From contig DBQZ01000085.1 of NCBI GenBank assembly GCA_002305435.1, positions 15,111 through 27,431 on the forward strand: DNA of 12,321 nt. Reading direction: 5' to 3'. This document shows, piece by piece, positions 8,301 through 12,321 of this stretch; positions within the stretch are counted from its first letter, which is position 1, and the number at the start of each line of letters is the position of its first letter. The notes below the pieces were generated by a model. That model saw only the letters and a program-made list of their open reading frames with translations, did not search any database and was not told where the DNA came from. The DNA is from Clostridiales bacterium UBA1381. GTDB lineage: Bacteria > Bacillota > Clostridia > UBA1381. Position numbers and translations under genes: made by a program.

Positions 8301-8629
8301 TAGCACGTCTGCCTTATCCCCTCAAACTCTATCAGCACCTTGCCGCTGCGTCTGTTTTCGGGTATGTCCACCCAGTTTCTGTAAAAGGCAGCCGTACGCT
8401 TTTGACCGCTGCCGGCGTCTTTTATCCTGTCACGGAAAAGATCCGCATCGTTAAACGTGTGTGGCAGAGTTACCTCGCTCCATCCGCTGTCGTCATACTC
8501 TTTCTCGTAAAAACATCTTCCGTTTTCGTCCCTGTGCTTTTCAACAGCTTCTTCCATCGGAAAAGCATCTGCCAGCAGAAATTTCCACCCATGATGAAAA
8601 TAGTACGTCTTTGCTGTGACGTGTTCCAT
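5360..8629 (-). CDS. Glycoside hydrolase family 2 protein with C-terminal copper-amine-oxidase-like domain
   Basis: Predicted beta-glycosidase-type enzyme of 1089 residues; family 2 includes beta-galactosidases, glucuronidases and mannosidases, and the substrate here is not known. The order seen is: sugar-binding jelly roll (about 10-215, with DDSGWSEVTLPHTFN and FEGIRQTCYLYVNGSLVGW), immunoglobulin-like domain ending in the family mark FWSISDPYLYRV (351-362), TIM barrel (about 385-690, with GFRK and NHIRWMHV), C-terminal beta domains (about 725-915), and a copper-amine-oxidase-N-like region (about 966-1089: ILVNGQ, HLLVNGS, KVWYDDKINVLRI). The likely nucleophile is E569 (TETEYS). The usual acid/base motif GNE reads GNN (503-505, in WEAGNNS). 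No signal peptide is visible, so it is probably intracellular. The ATG at 8629 has AGGAGG seven bases before it. It stands alone between a promoter and a stem-loop. Confidence 0.9.
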   Translation of the reverse strand: MEHVTAKTYYFHHGWKFLLADAFPMEEAVEKHRDENGRCFYEKEYDDSGWSEVTLPHTFNDADLFRDRIKDAGSGQKRTAAFYRNWVDIPENRRSGKVLIEFEGIRQTCYLYVNGSLVGWQEAGVAPFGFDITEFIDFGSRNLIAVATDNTATRDIPFCIAETPNKPDVKPGEYLSPQDEKVDRGVEGVGYLWNCNDFNPSLGGITRPVKLHFKPEVYLTLPLYSNLETRGTYIYASDIDIPKKQAKITAEAEIRNESRQERTVYTRTIINTLDGKTVADFSSEPLKIAPSGRIGARKTIIPEDAYKAEMLPDGRVHYIPEEDESKLAPIKVESVKTATVTSADVVEGLRFWSISDPYLYRVTVQLFIDAELSDSITIETGFRKTGYDKGRGLLINDEPVWLRGYAQRASNEWAAIGIAPEWLKDMDAQLIKESNANHIRWMHVAASPGDIRSLDRQGIVCTQPAGDKERESFGRQWRQRLELMRDVIIYFRNSPSIFFWEAGNNSINREHMHQMRLLKEELDPCGGRFMGCRTINTEDVLSESEYVGTMLNRHAARFLSEHGPVTETEYSREEAPRRIWDDYSPPDFDYRNKWLGKGGRKRVGRDFYDLTSEELALTCAAGYSEFFNDRIGGASGKDYYSGCAALCWTDSAQHGRQAFSENARMSGRVDPVRIKKQSFDVFRVMQSPLPLVKIIGHWNYPPDDGDNYLYHEKRFNGDFWEDSGKILRREPQKKTVYVAAGYEVERVKLFINGRKVGECSKPVKTFIFPFENIDVTESGQIRAEAYDYEGNLVSCDEINTAKVPSKLRLSAHTSPAGLSADGADVAYVDIEVTDSEGNICPLCSERIDLHIEGNAELLGGYNSGRFDGHGRDDSVIHKNHVFAECGTNRVFIRAGRIPGKIRFTAVMGDISASVDIESVYAPLDTLTEAPLVCVYPALGEEVQPYREFVPNPKADENKYEVEEEIYSKILVNGQEPDTRSVRTVNRNGSIWGAVLCILERLETEYPGRFEYRYLPEKKQLILKSGSDTVIAEAGRTHLLVNGSENLMDGEPYITPEGFFVMEVGAIVSYIQGVKVWYDDKINVLRIEMK

Positions 8630-8679
8630 GTTTTTTCCTCCTGCTTTTATCTCATAATGCCTTTAGAATATACCCCAAT

Positions 8680-8691
8680 ATTATAATACCA
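8680..8691 (-). promoter_or_regulatory. Predicted extended -10 promoter of the GH2 gene
   Basis: The minus strand reads TGGTATTATAAT. This contains an extended -10 (TG-N-TATTAT, 8683-8691) and an overlapping perfect TATAAT (8680-8685). No good -35 hexamer is found at 16-18 bases. The site lies in the 121-base gap between the ahcY stop and the GH2 start, about 50 bases before the coding region. No known sugar-regulator operator or cre site was recognised nearby. Confidence 0.45.
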
Positions 8692-8750
8692 TAATTCCCG
8701 CCGAAAATCATTGCAGATTTTGTTTTAAATATTGCAAAAATTGATTTCAT

Positions 8751-9992
8751 TTAAACGTTCCAGCTGTTCAAATACTTCTCCTGCTCCGGGGTTAGAATAT
8801 CCGTCTCGATTCCCCATAAAGCAAGTTTTCTTTTGGCAACCTCACGATCTATCTCCTCTGGAACATCGCAAATCATCGTTTCTATTTTTCCGTGATTTTC
8901 TGCAATATACTTTGCAGAGAGAGCTTGAATTGCAAAGCTCATATCCATTATCTCCGCCGGATGTCCGTCTCCGGCTGCAAGGTTTACAAGCCGTCCTTCT
9001 GCTAAGAGATACACCCACTTATCACCAATACGGTATCCCATTATATTATCGCGCTGCAGCTGTTTTTCCTCTGCCAGCTCTTCGAGCTCTTCCACGTTTA
9101 TTTCCACGTTGAAATGACCGGCATTGCACATTATAGCCCCGTTTTTCATATTCTTAAAGCTCTCGGCAGTTATAACGTCCTTATTGCCGGTAACAGTGAT
9201 GAACAGGTCGCCGATTTTCGCCGCCTCTGTCATCTTCATTACCGAAAATCCGTCCATGCGTGCTTCCATCGCCTTTATCGGGTCAATTTCCGTCACTATG
9301 ACTCTTGCTCCGAACCCTTTTGCACGCATAGCCACGCCCTTGCCGCACCAGCCGTAGCCTGCCACGACAACATTCTTTCCAGCAACTATCAAGTTAGTTG
9401 TGCGGTTTATCCCGTCCCACACCGACTGACCTGTTCCGTAACGGTTGTCGAAAAGGTATTTGCACTTGGCGTTGTTTACCAATACCATCGGGAATTTCAG
9501 CTGTTTATCCTTATCCATCGAAATGAGACGGATAATACCGGTTGTCGTTTCCTCACAGCCGCCGTAGACGTTTTTTATAAGCTGCGGATATTCGTTATGG
9601 ATAAGGTTTACCAGATCCCCGCCGTCGTCTATTATAATGTTCGGCTCATTTTCAATAACCATCCGCAGATGATGCTCGTACTCCTCCGGGCTGCTTGCGT
9701 GCCATGCGTAAACATTCATACCCGAATGTACCAATGCGGCAGCTACATCATCCTGAGTTGACAGGGGATTTGAACCGGTCACGAACATTTCCGCCCCGCC
9801 GGCAGCCAGCGTACGGCACAGATAAGCCGTCTTTGCCTCCAGATGCACAGAAAGCGCTATCTTTACTCCGGCAAACGGTTTGCTTATGGAAAACTCCTCA
9901 TATAGTCCCCGCAAAAGCCCCATATTCCTTCTTACCCATTCTATCTTGCGTTCACCGCTTTCCCATAAATTTATATCACGTATCTCGCTCAT
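8751..9992 (-). CDS. ahcY: AhcY-type hydrolase: adenosylhomocysteinase or S-inosylhomocysteine hydrolase
   Basis: NAD-dependent cytoplasmic hydrolase that releases homocysteine from SAH or its deaminated form SIH. At 413 residues it is the short archaeal/Thermotoga type: it starts MSEIRDINLWESGERKIEW and ends LTPEQEKYLNSWNV, without the KPDHYRY tail of the classic enzyme. Conserved parts are SNPLSTQDDVAAAL (74-87), IDDGGD (121-126), GGCEETTTG (144-152), K178 and D182 (human K186 and D190), the NAD loop GYGWCGKG (212-219), NAGHF (290-294) and AEGRLVNLAAGDGHP (331-345). In the base-binding loop it reads H50-L-E52-A-K54-T where human has H-M-T57-V-E59-T, and D342 replaces human M351. This favours the inosine form, as in Methanocaldococcus, but that is inference by eye alignment. 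The ATG at 9992 has AAGGAGA. It is the last gene of mnmE-mtaD-ahcY. Confidence 0.93.
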   Translation of the reverse strand: MSEIRDINLWESGERKIEWVRRNMGLLRGLYEEFSISKPFAGVKIALSVHLEAKTAYLCRTLAAGGAEMFVTGSNPLSTQDDVAAALVHSGMNVYAWHASSPEEYEHHLRMVIENEPNIIIDDGGDLVNLIHNEYPQLIKNVYGGCEETTTGIIRLISMDKDKQLKFPMVLVNNAKCKYLFDNRYGTGQSVWDGINRTTNLIVAGKNVVVAGYGWCGKGVAMRAKGFGARVIVTEIDPIKAMEARMDGFSVMKMTEAAKIGDLFITVTGNKDVITAESFKNMKNGAIMCNAGHFNVEINVEELEELAEEKQLQRDNIMGYRIGDKWVYLLAEGRLVNLAAGDGHPAEIMDMSFAIQALSAKYIAENHGKIETMICDVPEEIDREVAKRKLALWGIETDILTPEQEKYLNSWNV

Positions 9993-10005
9993 AGCTTCTC
10001 CTTAT

Positions 10006-11274
10006 TTATCTTATTCTCCCGGCTATTTTATCAACCTCGTAGTAAACACGCTCGCTGTCTATATTTGCAAATTCGCCTTTATGGTATACTACGTCCCCGT
10101 TTACAAGCACTGTTTCAACCTCGCTGCCGTTTACCGAATACGAAAGCGCCGCCGTCATATCGCCGAGAGGATGCAGCTGCGGCCTGTCAAGATCCAGTAT
10201 TACCAAATCGGCAAGCATACCCGGCGATACCATCCCCGCTTTTACGCCCAAAGCGTCAGCTCCGTTTATAGTTGCCATCCTATACACCGTATCGGCGCTG
10301 ACCGCTGTCGGATCACGCCTCAGACATTTATGGTACATTGCCATCGCATTCATTTCCGAGAACATATTAAGCGAATTATTGCTGGCGGCCGAATCTGTAC
10401 CTATGCACACATTTATCCCCTTATCAAGAAGCGCCGGTATATCCGCCGCCCCGTTCCCAAGCTTTGCATTGCTCTTCGGGCAGGAGGCGACCGATACATT
10501 GTGCGCTTTTAATATCTCCATATCCTCCTCGGAAAGGTTCACGCAATGCGCCGCCACCGTTCTTCCATCAAAGCAGCCGCTTCTCTCCAAAAGCTTCACC
10601 GGCGATACGCCGTATTTCTTCCTGCAATTCTCAACCTCGTCAACGCTTTCGGAAAGATGCACGTGTATGCCCACGCCGCAGTTTTTTGCCGATTCAGCCA
10701 CTACGTTCAAATACTCCTCATCGCAGGTATATACCGCATGAGGCCCCAGCATGAACGATAAACGGCTACATTCACGCCAGCGTGCCATCTCCTCAAAGGC
10801 ATCACAGAGACGCATTTTTCCGCCCTCGTTCTGCCCTTCGCCGACCAATCCTCGTGATAACACCGCCCGTATGCCGGAATCGTAGACGGCCTGAGCTATT
10901 TGGTTGCGGAACATGTGCATATCCAAAAAGCAGGTCGTACCGGTCGAAAGCATTTCCATGCACGCAAGCATTGCGCCCCAGTAACCGTCCTCCGGCGTAA
11001 GCTTTGCTTCCATCGGATCTATCCGGTCGAACAGCCACTCAGCAAACGGCAGATCGTCGGCGCAGTTGCGGAAAACGTTCATGTACGTATGCGTATGCGC
11101 ATTAACCAGTCCCGGCATTAAGAGCTTGTTATGGCCGTTTATTATCTTAGATGCCATAAACCCGTCCGGCTTACTGTTTACTCCCAGTATGTAACCGCCG
11201 GAAATATAGATGTCGCATTTTTTTATGCTTAAATCCGGCTGTATTGTGTAAATATCCTTTATCTGTATTCGCAT
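10006..11274 (-). CDS. mtaD: 5'-methylthioadenosine/S-adenosylhomocysteine deaminase-like amidohydrolase
   Basis: Metal-dependent amidohydrolase expected to deaminate SAH (to SIH), methylthioadenosine and/or adenosine in the cytoplasm. The 422 residues form a TIM barrel flanked by an N-terminal beta sandwich. Metal ligands are H60 and H62 (VNAHTHTYMN), H206 (HVHLSES), H243 (AAHC) and D294 (IGTDSAAS); E209 is the catalytic acid/base. Compared by eye with the characterised Thermotoga enzyme Tm0936, residues matching its substrate contacts are also present: W80, E89 (DPMEAKL), H179 (GPHAVYT) and S298, with R155 a possible carboxylate binder. This supports a SAH/MTA enzyme over guanine or chlorohydrolase relatives. 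The ATG at 11274 has GAGGAG and starts 9 bases after the mnmE stop; its stop is 13 bases before ahcY. The context, directly before an AhcY-type gene, argues for SAH as substrate. Confidence 0.9.
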   Translation of the reverse strand: MRIQIKDIYTIQPDLSIKKCDIYISGGYILGVNSKPDGFMASKIINGHNKLLMPGLVNAHTHTYMNVFRNCADDLPFAEWLFDRIDPMEAKLTPEDGYWGAMLACMEMLSTGTTCFLDMHMFRNQIAQAVYDSGIRAVLSRGLVGEGQNEGGKMRLCDAFEEMARWRECSRLSFMLGPHAVYTCDEEYLNVVAESAKNCGVGIHVHLSESVDEVENCRKKYGVSPVKLLERSGCFDGRTVAAHCVNLSEEDMEILKAHNVSVASCPKSNAKLGNGAADIPALLDKGINVCIGTDSAASNNSLNMFSEMNAMAMYHKCLRRDPTAVSADTVYRMATINGADALGVKAGMVSPGMLADLVILDLDRPQLHPLGDMTAALSYSVNGSEVETVLVNGDVVYHKGEFANIDSERVYYEVDKIAGRIR

Positions 11275-11283
11275 TGTTTCTCC

Positions 11284-12321
11284 TCATTTTCCTACGCAGA
11301 AATTTTTGAATATCTCGGCGACAACATCCTCGGATACGGTTTCTCCCGTTATCTCTCCAAGCTCGTCCATCGCCTGAGCTATATCTATAGACGCCAAATC
11401 CTGCGGCAAGCCTGCTGCGATTGCTTCCTCAGCACGAAAGAGCGATTCATTAGCCTGCATAAGCGCTGCTTTATGGCGGGAATTTGTGATAACTGCGCTG
11501 CCGCTGTTTACAAGCGCACCCATTTTATACCGGCTGCTTATAAGCAGTTCAAGCTCCCTCAGTCCAATTCCGGTTTTCGCCGAAATTTCCACGACCGGAC
11601 TGCCTGCTGCCTTTGCACGTACCGCTTCGGTATATTTTGATACGCCCAAATCCGTTTTGTTTATTATTATAATCCGCTCTTTGCCTCTTGTCGCCCTTAA
11701 AACACGGCGGTCGTCATCATCCGGCACCATGCTGCCGTCAAGCATTACAAGCACTAAATCGGCGTTTTCTATCGCCTGTTGGGAACGTTCGACGCCTATC
11801 TTTTCCACAACATCATCTGTATCTCTGATTCCTGCCGTGTCAATCAGCCTTACGGGGACGCTGTCAAGCCATACGTACTCCTCGATAACGTCACGTGTCG
11901 TACCTGCCACAGATGTCACTATCGCCCTCTCCTCACGCACAAGGCAGTTTAAAAGCGACGATTTTCCGACGTTTGGCTTGCCGACTATCGTTACCGCCAC
12001 TCCCTCTTTTATCATGCGCCCGTTGTCGGCGGTTGATAAAAGCTCAGCTATCTCTTTTCTTACTCCCGATAACGACTCTTTTATTTGATCAGTGGTTATG
12101 TCCTCAAGATCCTCGTCAGGATAATCTATCGCCACCTGCATCCTCGCCGCAAGCGACACGAGCTCTGCTCTGAGCGACCTTATCTTCTCGGACAATACGC
12201 CCTCCAGCTGCGAGAGCGCCGCCTTTGACGAGAGCTCATTCTCTGAATTTATCAAATCTATGACCGCCTCAGCCTGGGAAAGATCCATCTTCCCGTTTAA
12301 AAAAGCACGTTTTGTAAATTC
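11284..12321 (-). CDS. mnmE: tRNA modification GTPase MnmE, C-terminal part (5' end missing)
   Basis: GTPase that works with MnmG to make the (carboxymethyl)aminomethyl modification at wobble uridine 34 of certain tRNAs, using methylene-tetrahydrofolate. The frame runs open past the right edge: the first visible residues are EFTKRAFLNGK, a conserved MnmE segment, so the ATG at 12288 is internal and not the start. 345 of about 455 residues are seen; the N-terminal folate-binding domain is missing. Counting from the edge, the G motifs are GKPNVGKS (114-121), GTTRD (140-144), DTAG (161-164), NKTD (221-224) and SAK (247-249). The protein ends FCVGK, holding the invariant C-terminal cysteine (C342). 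The helical domain is split around the G domain as normal. mnmG, often the next gene, is not next; mtaD follows after 9 bases instead. Confidence 0.96.
   Translation of the reverse strand, partial: EFTKRAFLNGKMDLSQAEAVIDLINSENELSSKAALSQLEGVLSEKIRSLRAELVSLAARMQVAIDYPDEDLEDITTDQIKESLSGVRKEIAELLSTADNGRMIKEGVAVTIVGKPNVGKSSLLNCLVREERAIVTSVAGTTRDVIEEYVWLDSVPVRLIDTAGIRDTDDVVEKIGVERSQQAIENADLVLVMLDGSMVPDDDDRRVLRATRGKERIIIINKTDLGVSKYTEAVRAKAAGSPVVEISAKTGIGLRELELLISSRYKMGALVNSGSAVITNSRHKAALMQANESLFRAEEAIAAGLPQDLASIDIAQAMDELGEITGETVSEDVVAEIFKNFCVGK

Noticed and set aside
7679..8686. 335-codon open frame on the plus strand opposite the GH2 gene
   Set aside because: It is antisense to a clearly conserved enzyme, has no recognisable domain, and its long frame is explained by the codon pattern of the opposite strand.
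8706..8750. Imperfect AT-rich inverted repeat after ahcY as a possible terminator
   Set aside because: The arms pair only with a bulge of several bases, have little GC and no clean U-run, so it is too weak to call. The end of the mnmE-mtaD-ahcY message therefore remains unassigned.
11284..12288. ATG at 12288 as the start of mnmE
   Set aside because: The frame stays open to the window edge and the upstream codons encode the conserved MnmE segment EFTKRAFLNGK, so this Met is internal.

Overview
The window looks like chromosome from an anaerobic Clostridia-type Firmicute. The evidence is a dnaG-sigA-prmA cluster, strong AGGAGG-type ribosome binding sites, an A-type flavoprotein of the FprA (flavodiiron) family, and a C-terminal copper-amine-oxidase-like domain of the sort common in clostridial proteins. 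The species cannot be fixed from sequence alone. All supported genes lie on the minus strand, so transcription runs from high to low coordinates. I see no tRNA, rRNA, CRISPR array, insertion sequence or phage gene.

First transcription unit, from the right edge: mnmE (5' end cut by the window), an MtaD-type amidohydrolase and an AhcY-type hydrolase (about 8751-12321). They are separated by only 9 and 13 bases, each with its own ribosome binding site. MnmE modifies the wobble uridine of tRNA. The other two should recycle S-adenosylhomocysteine (SAH). The AhcY protein is of the short archaeal/Thermotoga type and has H-L-E-A-K-T where human SAH hydrolase has H-M-T-V-E-T. With a SAH deaminase next door, this suggests that SAH is first deaminated to S-inosylhomocysteine (SIH) and then split to inosine and homocysteine. 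This is the most interesting point in the window.

Middle: a 1089-residue glycoside hydrolase family 2 protein (5360-8629) with no visible signal peptide, an Asn where the family acid/base Glu is expected, and a C-terminal copper-amine-oxidase-like domain. It is probably transcribed alone, from an extended -10 promoter to an 18-bp stem-loop. Next comes a monocistronic flavodoxin-fold reductase (4534-5106) with a four-cysteine cluster and its own promoter.

Left: a macromolecular-synthesis-type operon, dnaG (TTG start), sigA, prmA and an fprA cut by the left edge (1-4424). A plausible sigma-A promoter lies at 4492-4520. DNA primase, the housekeeping sigma factor, ribosomal protein L11 methylation and an oxygen/NO-detoxifying flavoprotein are thus co-transcribed. 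PrmA consumes SAM and makes SAH, which the mtaD-ahcY genes would recycle.
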